The notes beneath the pieces are model-generated. The model made no database searches, was not told where the DNA came from, and was given only the letters and a program-made list of their open reading frames with translations. 64,000 bases of DNA, from assembly GCA_021199235.1 (NCBI GenBank), contig JAJQIL010000052.1:26564-90563 (forward strand). The letters are read 5' to 3'. Source of the stretch: Lachnospiraceae bacterium (GTDB lineage Bacteria; Bacillota; Clostridia; Lachnospirales; Lachnospiraceae). A program made the position numbers and the translations under genes. This document shows, piece after piece, positions 51,626-62,176 of this stretch (its first letter is position 1; each line of letters opens with the position of its first letter).

Positions 51626-53076
51626 CCCTTATTCTTTCTGCGGAACAGGACCGGCTGGGCGGCAAGCTTTTCCAGATGATTCAGCTTCTTTATCATTTCG
51701 TCCAGCAGCTGTTCTGTCTTCTCCTGTTCAGAAGAGAGACCGGTATTGGCAGCCTGTCGTCTGCGGATGTCCTCCAGCTGTGCTGAAAGCGCGGCAAGCT
51801 CATCCAGAATCTCCGCGTTGGACTGCACCGGTCCCATCTTTGCAATCTCGTCCGTATATCCCTGAAGCTTCTGGTTGTTCGTCTCCCAGACATCAGAGAA
51901 ATTCTCGATTGTCTGGTACATGAAGCGGATGTATTCCTGATAGGTGGCGGTCTGTTCTTCATTGATGCGGAACGCATCCTTCTGCGCCTTTGTCAGCTGG
52001 CTAAGCGTTTGCTCATTGTACTGCTCGGACTTTTCCACCTGGCTTTGCAGGTCGCCGAACATTTTCTGCAGGCGGGTCATCGAGCGGTCCATGAAGTCTG
52101 TGTAAGCGGACTGAGCTCGTTCAAGCTGTTTCGCCGACTGATTGAGCTTGTGGAACGAATCGTCCATGTCCGTATGAATATCGGTAATGATCGCATCGCA
52201 GATCTTCGCGACAGAGTCTGCCTGACTCTGCGAAAAGGTATCCACAATCTGCCGGATGGAATCTGTCATCTGCTGAAAGGCCGGTGTGATGGTCACTTCA
52301 AAGCTTTTGGCCATCTGCTCCGTGACAATCCGGGTCATCTCATCCGTTATCTCTTCATGACTCTTCGTCTGTTCCATCAGCCGTGACGCGGCATCCACTT
52401 CCCGACTGGGACGTACGTACAGATAGAATGTATCTGTAAAATCGTCGAGATGATCCGACATATCGGAAAGCTCACTGCGCAGGTTAAAAGAAAACGGCAG
52501 AGAGAGCGCAAGACCGTATATGGACGTAACAAACGCCACTTTGATACCGTCGATCAGCGGTGATACGGAATCGGCCATCTGCTCATAGCCGGACGGATCA
52601 AAGCTCCGAAGTCCAAGCACCAGACCGATAAATGTGCCGAGAATACCAAGACTTGCCAGAATATCCGGGATCAGTTCAAGAAGAGATCGATGGATATAGG
52701 TCTCAATGGAATCTTCATTGATGAAATCTGCGAGATCGCAGGAGCCGTCCGGATGCTTTTCGGACATTTCGCAATACTGGGAATAACAGTCGTCCAGAAA
52801 ACGCTCTCCGAAGAACCCTTTTTGCGGAAGCTGCCTGGCATCGGCACCGGCTGCGCGGATCGCTTCGGCGCCTTTCAAAAGAGCCCTGCTGATCCGCATC
52901 AGACGCAGCATTCCCGTGAACAGAGAAGCCAGAATCGCAATCAGCATCACGGCCAGAAATCCGAGATTGACTGCGAGTGAAGTGACCTCCACATCACGGC
53001 TGATATAGGTGATGAACACGCAGACACCGATGGCCAGGACGGCCGTCAGAACAGAAATAAACCTTCTTATGTACAA
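51622..53076 (-). CDS. MotA/TolQ/ExbB-like channel protein with long coiled-coil tail, ZorA-like
   Basis: Two N-terminal TM, LIPDILASLGILGTFIGLVLGLRSFD and PLIDGIKVAFVTSIYGLALSLPFSF TM3/TM4, then ~270 residues of helical tail. Confidence 0.82.
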   Translation of the reverse strand: MYIRRFISVLTAVLAIGVCVFITYISRDVEVTSLAVNLGFLAVMLIAILASLFTGMLRLMRISRALLKGAEAIRAAGADARQLPQKGFFGERFLDDCYSQYCEMSEKHPDGSCDLADFINEDSIETYIHRSLLELIPDILASLGILGTFIGLVLGLRSFDPSGYEQMADSVSPLIDGIKVAFVTSIYGLALSLPFSFNLRSELSDMSDHLDDFTDTFYLYVRPSREVDAASRLMEQTKSHEEITDEMTRIVTEQMAKSFEVTITPAFQQMTDSIRQIVDTFSQSQADSVAKICDAIITDIHTDMDDSFHKLNQSAKQLERAQSAYTDFMDRSMTRLQKMFGDLQSQVEKSEQYNEQTLSQLTKAQKDAFRINEEQTATYQEYIRFMYQTIENFSDVWETNNQKLQGYTDEIAKMGPVQSNAEILDELAALSAQLEDIRRRQAANTGLSSEQEKTEQLLDEMIKKLNHLEKLAAQPVLFRRKNKG

Positions 53077-53152
53077 ATAAATCCCCTCCCCCTTATTTGT
53101 TTTTGTTCTCCCGGGGTGTCAAGCCTCCGGGATTCCGGTAACAGATACAACG

Positions 53153-53181
53153 AGTATAATGAAAAAACACAAAAAAGTAAA
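53153..53181 (-). promoter_or_regulatory. Promoter for the ZorAB-like operon
   Basis: Minus strand TTTACT - 17 nt - TATACT. Confidence 0.45.
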
Positions 53182-53312
53182 GTAATGAGGAGAAACCTTA
53201 AGAAAAAAATACAGAATACAACGGCACAGCGGGGCTTGCGGATGAGAAGGACAGCGTGTATAATCAAAACGCGGCTGAACAGGCCGGTACAGAAGAAGGG
53301 AGAGATGAGGCA

Positions 53313-53714
53313 ATGATCAGACAGATTGTGGCTTTTGTAGAGAACAGGAAGGGTGTTGTAAGGCAGATGACGTCTGTGCTGCGTGATGAAAAAGTCGGTA
53401 TCTGCGGACTTTCTACCGTAGACTCCCCGGAATTCGGCATTGTCCGGATGATCGTGGACGAGCCTGACCGGGCGTTATCCGGCCTGGCAAAAGCCGGTTT
53501 TGTTGCGAAGGATTGTGAAGTGATAGCGGTACAGATGGGCGCGAGCGATGATATGGAGCCGCTTCTGCAGGCAATCGAGGATGGAAATGTCAATATCAAT
53601 TATTTCTATTCCTCGTTTGGAAGTGATGCGAAGACGCCGGTGCTGATTCTGAACACCGCCGACATGGACGAGACAGAAGCGCTGCTTGCAAGCCACGGAT
53701 TTATATGCCTGTGA
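53313..53714 (+). CDS. ACT-domain protein
   Basis: IVAFVENRKGVVRQMTSVLRDEKVGICGLSTVDSPEFGIVRMIVDEPDRALSGLAKAGF. Confidence 0.8.
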   Translation: MIRQIVAFVENRKGVVRQMTSVLRDEKVGICGLSTVDSPEFGIVRMIVDEPDRALSGLAKAGFVAKDCEVIAVQMGASDDMEPLLQAIEDGNVNINYFYSSFGSDAKTPVLILNTADMDETEALLASHGFICL

Positions 53715-53746
53715 CCAATATCCGGTATTCTGGGGAGAAGGGGATT

Positions 53747-55063
53747 ATGACAGCACGAAGGATAAGGATTGTTTTTGCCGTTCTGATGGGGGCATGCGCT
53801 GCATTGGGTGCAGGTGGATGCTCCAGAAGCGTGATCAATTATCAGATTGCCGAGAGCATCGGAACGGTTGGAGAATATGAGAACAATGCCCCGGTGGAGA
53901 CACCGAAAATGCAGGCGGAGCGCGAGCTGGAGGAAGCCGAGGCTGATCTGGAAGCGGAACGGACGGCTGTTTTGGAGGAAGCGGCGGCTCTGGCGGCCGG
54001 ATACTGGTATGATGAGGCGATCACATTGCTGGAAGAAAGCAGCCTGCTCTCGGAGGATGAGAGGGCTGCAGCCGCGATCGAGGAGTACGAGTCGGCAAAA
54101 AATTCTCTGGTGGTGTATGACGGGGAGGTTCTCCATCTGAACTTTCCGAATCTGATCGCGGATACCGCTCTGGCGATCGACGGCGACAGCTACGCGACGA
54201 CCTACAGCCAGAATCTGATCACACTCGATGAGTTTGAGGGGATCCTGACACAGCTTTATGAGAATGATTACATCCTGATCGATATCCATTCGCTGGCGGA
54301 TGAGACGGACGACGGCTTTGGCGACATTACGCTTAACGCGGCTTCGCTGATGCTGCCCGAAGGGAAAAAACCACTGGTCTTTTCCGTAGAGAATCTCAAT
54401 TACGCGAATGTGCGCAGCGGAGACGGAATCGCCACGAGACTGGTGCTGGACGATGAGGGAGAAGTGGCGGCTGCCTATGTCGATTCCAAAGGTGTGACAC
54501 AGACAGGTGCGTACGACACGGTTCCCGCGCTGGAGCAGTTCATTGAGGAACATCCGGACTTTTCTTACCAGGGCGCGCGGGGCATCATCGGCCTGTCCGG
54601 CAAATACGGAGCGTTTGGCTATGAAGTGGAAGAAGACAGCGACGTGAACTGGGAGAGCAATGCAGACACTGTGAAACAGATTGCCGCAAAGCTTACTGAG
54701 GGGGGCTGGACCTTTGCGACACAGGGCTACAGCTATACCTATATGAAGGATCTGTCTTATGACAATCTGGTAGAAGATATCATCAAATGGGAAGATGCGA
54801 TTGGCAGTCTGGTCGGGGACTGCGATACCCTGATCTACCCCTATGGATCGGAAGTGGAATATATTTCTGATGAGTCTGTTTATCTGACCGGATCCGGCTA
54901 CATCTATCTGGTCGGACTGTGGGCATCGGATGATTATCTTGCGGTCAACGAGACCTATCTGCGTCAGACCAGACGCTCAATCACGGGCTACCTGCTGGAA
55001 AATTATCCGGAATATTACGCATCATTTTTCACGGTTTCGGAGATCCTGGATGATGTAAGGTGA
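53747..55063 (+). CDS. Polysaccharide-deacetylase-like lipoprotein
   Basis: Lipobox LGAGGCS; LHLNFPNLIADTALAIDG...ITLDEFEGILTQLYENDYILIDIHSL, late YPYGSEVE segment. Confidence 0.6.
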   Translation: MTARRIRIVFAVLMGACAALGAGGCSRSVINYQIAESIGTVGEYENNAPVETPKMQAERELEEAEADLEAERTAVLEEAAALAAGYWYDEAITLLEESSLLSEDERAAAAIEEYESAKNSLVVYDGEVLHLNFPNLIADTALAIDGDSYATTYSQNLITLDEFEGILTQLYENDYILIDIHSLADETDDGFGDITLNAASLMLPEGKKPLVFSVENLNYANVRSGDGIATRLVLDDEGEVAAAYVDSKGVTQTGAYDTVPALEQFIEEHPDFSYQGARGIIGLSGKYGAFGYEVEEDSDVNWESNADTVKQIAAKLTEGGWTFATQGYSYTYMKDLSYDNLVEDIIKWEDAIGSLVGDCDTLIYPYGSEVEYISDESVYLTGSGYIYLVGLWASDDYLAVNETYLRQTRRSITGYLLENYPEYYASFFTVSEILDDVR

Positions 55064-55280
55064 GAGCAGCGGGCCGCAGGCATACTTCCGGACAGCAGGC
55101 CGCAGACCGCAAAAACGGAATTGTTGAGAAAAAATTAAAATACTATGATAACTCTTGCTATTTTTTTAGCTTAGTGGTATGATTCATAACATATGCGGAC
55201 TTCTTTTGTGATTTTTACGGGAGTGCAGAAAAAGAAGCCGGAAGAGGAATGAGTATAAGTTTTAATGGAGGGAACATTTT

Positions 55281-56132
55281 ATGATGAACAAGAGCAAAAG
55301 ATGGCTGTTGGCGTTGTTGCTGTGCGCTACTGTAGTATTCGCGGCGACCGGATGTGATCAGCTGAAGAAAGAAACTGAGACGGAGACAGAGAGCGAGACA
55401 GAGACAGAGAGCGAGACGGAGACAGAAACAGAGAGCGAAACAGAGACGGAGACAGAGACAGAGACGGAGACAGAGACGGAGACAGAGGCACAGACTGAGC
55501 CGCAGACGTTTACACTGGATACCACGGTGGACGAGGAGAATGCGACTCTGACCCAGTATGATACGATTCGCGTGATGTATGCGCTTGACGATCTGAATGT
55601 GCGTACAGAGCCGGGGACAAGTGATACATCTGAGATATTTACCAGCTATGCAAGCGGCGACCAGATCAATGTGGTCGGAGAGACGACGAACTGGTATATG
55701 GTATCGATTGATGACTTTGATTCCAACGGATATGTATATAAGGAATATGTCGGCACTTCGGATGAACTGAATGGGACGGATACGACCGATACAGATACGA
55801 TCGGCACGGATACGACAGGTTCAGATACGACAGGTTCAGATACGACGGCAGCGGATACTTCGACTGCCAGTACGACTTCCACGGATTCTGTTTCCGTAGA
55901 CACATCCTCAACCGATGTAGAGTATGGTGTTGAGACCTATGCGGAAGTGTTTACGGTTGTAGCGACTGCGGGTGCCAATATGCGCTCGGAACCGTCGCAG
56001 GACGGCGAGATCATTGGTACGATCGCCTCAGGAACACAGGTTACTGCGGTAGGATATACAGATCGCTGGTATAAGATCAGTTACAACGGTACGGTGGGGT
56101 ATGTGAATAAGAACCTGTTCAGCGCGGAGTAG
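55281..56132 (+). CDS. SH3b-domain lipoprotein with T/E repeat linker
   Basis: Lipobox VFAATGCDQ; two SH3b-like segments (LNVRTEPGTSDTSEIFTSYASGDQINVVGETTNWYMV and GANMRSEPSQDGEIIGTIASGTQVTAVGYTDRWYKISYNGTVGYVNKNLF). Confidence 0.88.
   Translation: MMNKSKRWLLALLLCATVVFAATGCDQLKKETETETESETETESETETETESETETETETETETETETEAQTEPQTFTLDTTVDEENATLTQYDTIRVMYALDDLNVRTEPGTSDTSEIFTSYASGDQINVVGETTNWYMVSIDDFDSNGYVYKEYVGTSDELNGTDTTDTDTIGTDTTGSDTTGSDTTAADTSTASTTSTDSVSVDTSSTDVEYGVETYAEVFTVVATAGANMRSEPSQDGEIIGTIASGTQVTAVGYTDRWYKISYNGTVGYVNKNLFSAE
55371..55505 (+). repeat. Imperfect hexanucleotide microsatellite (GAGACR/GAGACG) encoding (ET)n
   Basis: gagacggagacagagagcgagacagagacagag... translated ETETESETETESETETETES... 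Confidence 0.9.
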
Positions 56133-56162
56133 TTCCCATTGTTGTCTAATGTGAAAAAGAAG

Positions 56163-56197
56163 TCCCGGTCCGGTTTCATGACGGTCCGGGATTTTTT
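56163..56197 (+). terminator. Intrinsic terminator after the SH3b gene
   Basis: tcccggtccggtttcatgacggtccggga followed by T6. Confidence 0.7.
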
Positions 56198-56240
56198 CTT
56201 TGCTTCCAAATGCGGCTGTTTTGGACTGGTAACACAAAAC

Positions 56241-56267
56241 GTAACTGTTCAGTACCTTCACAGTTAC
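56241..56267 (-). repeat. 27-nt palindrome, copy 7 (inverted)
   Basis: gtaactgttcagtaccttcacagttac. Confidence 0.9.
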
Positions 56268-56420
56268 ACAAAACTTACACATTTCAGTCACAGACATAAC
56301 GCAAGGCTGCGGTATCGTTCTGAGTATATGTTTGAAAGTGTGCGGAGAATGTCCTCGATTCGCGGAAGCGACTCGGGACAGGATTCAGATAAAGTCTGTG
56401 AATGGAAGGAAAGCAGTTTT

Positions 56421-57467
56421 ATGAGTGATGAATGGAACAGATTAAACCGGCAGATAGAGCGGGAACGAAAAGTGAGGAGGACACGTATTTATATAGGTGT
56501 TGTGATCGGCGCTGTACTGCTTCTGATAATCGGGATCAGTCTGATCATCCAGAGACTTTCCAATTACGACACCGGTATTGATGAGGCGCTTGGCTACGGG
56601 ACCTCGGCGGACGCGGTGGTGACGGAGACGGAAAGCGAGTCGGAACCTGCAGCAGAGACGGAGAACGAGACAGAAACGGAAGCTGCATATGGCGATCTGG
56701 AAGATCTGAAAACCCTGATAGAAGATACGCTCGCCGATCACTCCGGTACATGGAGCGTTTATGTGAAAGATCTGGATGCGGGTAATTCTATCACCATCAA
56801 TAACGAGAGCATGTATGCGGCCAGCCTGATCAAATTGTTCGTTATGCAGTCGTGCTATGAAAATATGGACGATCTGATCGCGAATTACTGTTCCATCAAC
56901 AATACGAGTGAGGAGACCGCCGCGGCGACGATCGAGGATCGTGTGTATACGATGATTGTCTATTCGCGAAATGAATCTTACAATGAGCTTGTGCGGCTGC
57001 ACAGCAGCAGTGGCAGCTTTACATCAGGCTGCAGGCTGGTCAACTCGTACATCGCGGAGAACGGATATGCGGGAACCGGCGTCTATACGACGCTGCATCC
57101 CTCGGATTCCAGTTATGAGTCGACCGGGGAAGGGACGAACCACACGACTGTAGAGGACTGCGGAGCGATTCTGGAGGCGATTTACAATGGTACCTGCGTC
57201 TCCGAAGAGGCTTCCGAAGCCATGCTGGAGATGCTTTTGCAGCAGGATGTCACGACGAAGATCCCGGCGGGCGTGCCGGATGGAATTTCTGTTGCGAACA
57301 AGACCGGAGATACCGACGAAGAGTCGCACGACGTAGCAATTGTATATGGAGAAAAGACGGATTATATACTTTGTGTCATGTCGACCGACGTGGATGAGAT
57401 GGGAGCAGGGAATGCCGGGACTCTGGTCAAGGAGATTTCGACACTGGTATATGAGTTTTTGAACTGA
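56421..57467 (+). CDS. Membrane-anchored serine hydrolase, class A beta-lactamase-like
   Basis: TM segment, T/E-rich linker, SLIK (SxxK), SRN in place of SDN, KTG motif (VANKTGDTDEESHDVAIVYG). Confidence 0.82.
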   Translation: MSDEWNRLNRQIERERKVRRTRIYIGVVIGAVLLLIIGISLIIQRLSNYDTGIDEALGYGTSADAVVTETESESEPAAETENETETEAAYGDLEDLKTLIEDTLADHSGTWSVYVKDLDAGNSITINNESMYAASLIKLFVMQSCYENMDDLIANYCSINNTSEETAAATIEDRVYTMIVYSRNESYNELVRLHSSSGSFTSGCRLVNSYIAENGYAGTGVYTTLHPSDSSYESTGEGTNHTTVEDCGAILEAIYNGTCVSEEASEAMLEMLLQQDVTTKIPAGVPDGISVANKTGDTDEESHDVAIVYGEKTDYILCVMSTDVDEMGAGNAGTLVKEISTLVYEFLN

Positions 57468-57489
57468 TTGTCTGCCCGCCGAAATATAA

Positions 57490-58998
<1,509 letters not shown>

Positions 58999-59004
58999 AA
59001 GCAA

Positions 59005-59027
59005 CGTAACAGTCTTTCGCTGTTACG
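59005..59027 (+). repeat. Short hairpin possibly related to the 27-nt palindrome
   Basis: cgtaacag-tctttcg-ctgttacg; same stem end, different loop. Confidence 0.4.
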
Positions 59028-59117
59028 AGTAAAATTGCGTTGACAATACAGGGCAAAATGATAGAATGCCATTTGGAAAACAGTTACAGGGAAGACAGAT
59101 TATGAGGAGGAGAGATT

Positions 59118-59846
59118 ATGAAACTGCTGTTTATACGTCACGGAGATCCGGATTATTCCATTGATTCTCTGACTGAAAAAGGCTGGAAAGAGGCGGAATA
59201 TCTTGCGGAACGCATCGCAAAGCTGGATGTCCGCGATTTTTATGTATCTCCGCGCGGACGCGCGAGGGACACGGCTTCACTGACATTGAAAAAAATGAAC
59301 CGGACAGCCACCCAGCTTGAGTGGCTGCGCGAATTCGCTCCGCGGATTGACCGGCCGGACCGCAAGGATTCGCCGGTCTGCTGGGACTGGCTGCCGCAGG
59401 ACTGGACGGCGGACGAACGTTTTTATCATCCGGATCAGTGGTATGAGTCGCCTATTATGAAGGCAGCCGGGATGAAAGAAGAATATGAATGGGTCGCAGA
59501 AGGCCTGGATACGCTTCTGGCGCAGTATGGTTATGTCCGCGACGGCCATCTTTACCGCACGGAGCAGGGAAACAACGACACGCTCGTGTTTTTCTGCCAT
59601 TTCGGTGTCACCTGTGTCCTGCTGGGACATCTGATCGGTGCGTCGCCGATGGTGCTCTGGCACGGGCTTTGCGCGGCTCCGACCTCGGTGACTACGGTGG
59701 TGACCGAGGAGCGCAGGAAAGGCATTGTGAGTTTCCGCGCGAGTACATTTGGGGATGTTTCCCATCTTTATGTGAAAGATGAACCGCCCGCGTTTTCAGC
59801 CCGGTTCAGTGAATGCTATGAGAATGAAGGGGAACGGCTGGACTGA
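59118..59846 (+). CDS. Histidine phosphatase family protein
   Basis: MKLLFIRHGDPDYSIDSLTEKGWKEAEYLAERI, FYVSPRGRARDTASLTL. Confidence 0.9.
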   Translation: MKLLFIRHGDPDYSIDSLTEKGWKEAEYLAERIAKLDVRDFYVSPRGRARDTASLTLKKMNRTATQLEWLREFAPRIDRPDRKDSPVCWDWLPQDWTADERFYHPDQWYESPIMKAAGMKEEYEWVAEGLDTLLAQYGYVRDGHLYRTEQGNNDTLVFFCHFGVTCVLLGHLIGASPMVLWHGLCAAPTSVTTVVTEERRKGIVSFRASTFGDVSHLYVKDEPPAFSARFSECYENEGERLD

Positions 59847-59952
59847 ATTTGCCGGTAGACTCTTTGTTGTATTTGTGTTATGATAAAGCCATAAAGCACG
59901 GGTACTTTTCATTTAACAGGCAGGTGCCGACAATTTTGAAAGGAGTGGTTTT

Positions 59953-60138
59953 ATGCCTACAAACGAAAAAGAATATAATGGTTATCTTTTTGACCAGCTG
60001 ACGTTAATCGAAGACATTGAGAGAGCCACTGAAACCGGAGATATGGATGCTGTAAAGGCTGAACTGTCCAGAAAAAAAAGACAGGTGGAGCGAAAATTGT
60101 ATCAGGAACCACCGCTTTCACAGGATGGTATGAAATAA
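59953..60138 (+). CDS. Small hypothetical protein (61 aa)
   Basis: ATG preceded by aaaggag at good spacing; followed by a terminator. Confidence 0.55.
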   Translation: MPTNEKEYNGYLFDQLTLIEDIERATETGDMDAVKAELSRKKRQVERKLYQEPPLSQDGMK

Positions 60139-60147
60139 ACCCAAATT

Positions 60148-60175
60148 CCGTCGGGCTTGTACCGACGGAGTTTTC
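60148..60175 (+). terminator. Intrinsic terminator
   Basis: ccgtcggg-cttgta-ccgacgg followed by agtttt. Confidence 0.65.
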
Positions 60176-60246
60176 TTATGTACAGGAGCATATCGCGCAG
60201 CCTGATTTCAGGGCTGCTGCGTAAAACAGGAAAGAAGGATGCGAGT

Positions 60247-61641
60247 TTGAAAACAGAACGCTTGTTTTATAAGGACACATATATGCAGGAATTCACGGCA
60301 ACGGTTCTGGATTGCTGCGAAGGGAAAAAGGGCTTCGAGGTGATTTTATCGGCTACGGCTTTCTATCCGGAAGGCGGCGGACAGCCGTATGATACGGGAA
60401 TTCTGCAGGTGACGGGAATGAGCCCCGAGAGAGATACGGAGAAGAGCATAACCTGGGAAGAACCGTCACATGCAAGTGCGGATCAAAACATAACGCTTTG
60501 CATAAAGCCGGAAGCGACAGATGCAGAGCCGATAAAATCGGAACCGACAGGAACAGTTCACGTCCTCGAAGTGCATGAGAAGAACGGCGAACTGATCCAT
60601 TATACAGATGCCGCTCTGCCTGTCGGTGCGCAGGTCTTTGGAAAGATCGACTGGGAGCGCCGTTTTGACCTGATGCAGCAGCATTCCGGGGAGCATATCG
60701 TGAGCGGGCTGGTACACGCGGCCTACGGTTATGACAACGTTGGCTTTCACATGGGCAGTGATGTGATCACGATTGATTTCAATGGCGGCCTGGATGAGGC
60801 AGCCCTGCAGGAGATAGAGGCGAAAGCAAACGAGGTCATCTGTCAGAATCAGGAGACGAAAATTTTCTATCCGTCAGCAGAGGAACTTAAGACACTTCCG
60901 TATCGGAGCAAAAAAGAACTGACCGGCGAGGTGCGGATCGTAGAGTTTCCGGTAAAGAGAAATGGTCGGACGGAGAATGAAGCGGCTGCGGATATGAACG
61001 CCGGAAGTGGGGAACATCCGGAAATTGATATTGCAAGGCTTCCGTATGCAGATATGTGCGCCTGCTGCGGGTTGCATGTGGCGCGTGCCGGTGAGATCGG
61101 AATGATCAAGCTGCTGTCTGTAGTAAAATTCCGCGACGGCGTCCGCATTGAAATGATCAGCGGTAAACGGGTGCTTTCTTATTTGAATATGGTAAATGCG
61201 CAGAATCATCAGATTTCCGTGCTGCTTTCTGCAAAGCCGGATCGAACCGCAGATGCTGTAAAGAGAAGTCTGGACGAAAACTTCCGGCTGAAAGGCCGTG
61301 TCCTTGCGCTGGAAGAAAAGATGTTCGCGCAGGAAGCGGAACGGCTTGCCGGAGCTGGTGACGTCCTGTTATTTGAAAAAGATATGGAAGCAGACAGCGT
61401 GCGCAAGCTTGCCGTGGCGGTCATGGAGACCTGCGGCGGCCGCTGTGCGGTATTTTCAGATAACGGAGACGGCACTTATAAATACGCGCTCGGTGAAAAG
61501 GACGGCGATCTGCGTGCGCTGGTGAAAGAGATGAACCAGGCACTTGAAGGCCGTGGCGGCGGCAAGCCGTTTTTCGCGCAGGGGTCTGTGCATAGTGAAG
61601 AGAAAGAAATCAGACAGTTTTTTGACAACAGCAGCAATTGA
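60247..61641 (+). CDS. Alanyl-tRNA editing protein (AlaX-L type, with DHHA1-like C-terminus)
   Basis: TTG start after agaagga; ATAFYPEGGGQPYDTG, MQQHSGEHIVSGLVHAAYGYDNVGFHMG, CACCGLHVARAGEIG. Confidence 0.88.
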   Translation: MKTERLFYKDTYMQEFTATVLDCCEGKKGFEVILSATAFYPEGGGQPYDTGILQVTGMSPERDTEKSITWEEPSHASADQNITLCIKPEATDAEPIKSEPTGTVHVLEVHEKNGELIHYTDAALPVGAQVFGKIDWERRFDLMQQHSGEHIVSGLVHAAYGYDNVGFHMGSDVITIDFNGGLDEAALQEIEAKANEVICQNQETKIFYPSAEELKTLPYRSKKELTGEVRIVEFPVKRNGRTENEAAADMNAGSGEHPEIDIARLPYADMCACCGLHVARAGEIGMIKLLSVVKFRDGVRIEMISGKRVLSYLNMVNAQNHQISVLLSAKPDRTADAVKRSLDENFRLKGRVLALEEKMFAQEAERLAGAGDVLLFEKDMEADSVRKLAVAVMETCGGRCAVFSDNGDGTYKYALGEKDGDLRALVKEMNQALEGRGGGKPFFAQGSVHSEEKEIRQFFDNSSN

Positions 61642-61704
61642 TTTTTGCCTGTTTTGCCGGACTTCCTGATTGTAAAAGAAAATCACGCTTGCTATACGTA
61701 AGCA

Positions 61705-61959
61705 GTGATTCTCTATGGTTCTTATGCCAGAGGTGATTTTGACAGTGAGAGTGATATTGATATTATGGTTTTGCTTGATCTTCCGGATGAACAGATGGCA
61801 GAGGCGAGGAAGAAGATGCGTCGCATTGCGGATGATCTGGACTTGAAGTATGACTGCGTGATTTCGTCGATTTTCCAGTCATATGACTCCTTTGAAAATT
61901 ATAAGTCCGTATCTCCGTTTTATCAGAATGTAGAGAGGGATGGTGTGTTAGTTGGATAG
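61705..61959 (+). pseudogene. MNT-type nucleotidyltransferase, N-terminally truncated
   Basis: ILYGSYARGDFDSESDIDIMVLL (GSxxxG...DxD) is present; the usual ~30-residue N-terminal helix is missing. Confidence 0.65.
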
Positions 61960-62103
61960 TGAGTTTGAAAAAAGGAAAGCCGCTTCTTTGTGTAAAGGAG
62001 CGGCAATATTTATGCCCTTATCTTTCTTATAATTCTATTATTTTAAAAACACACAATATCATAAAAATTCTGCAAAATATGTGCAAAACAAGGAAAATTA
62101 CAG

Positions 62104-62131
62104 TTGATTTTTACTTTTAAAATCGTATAAT
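62104..62131 (+). promoter_or_regulatory. Promoter of the AbiLi/RloA-like ATPase
   Basis: TTGATT - 16 nt - TATAAT. Confidence 0.55.
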
Positions 62132-62176
62132 TTGATTGTGATTTTGCATAATTATTGCAGAATGGAGGAATGGAAT

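Noticed and set aside
51607-51923. Plus-strand ORFs over the ZorA-like gene
   Set aside because: Antisense to a gene with clear TM and channel motifs; no supporting SD.
50420-53076. Complete Zorya system
   Set aside because: Only ZorA/ZorB-like genes are present; no ZorC, ZorD or ZorE candidates in the flanks.
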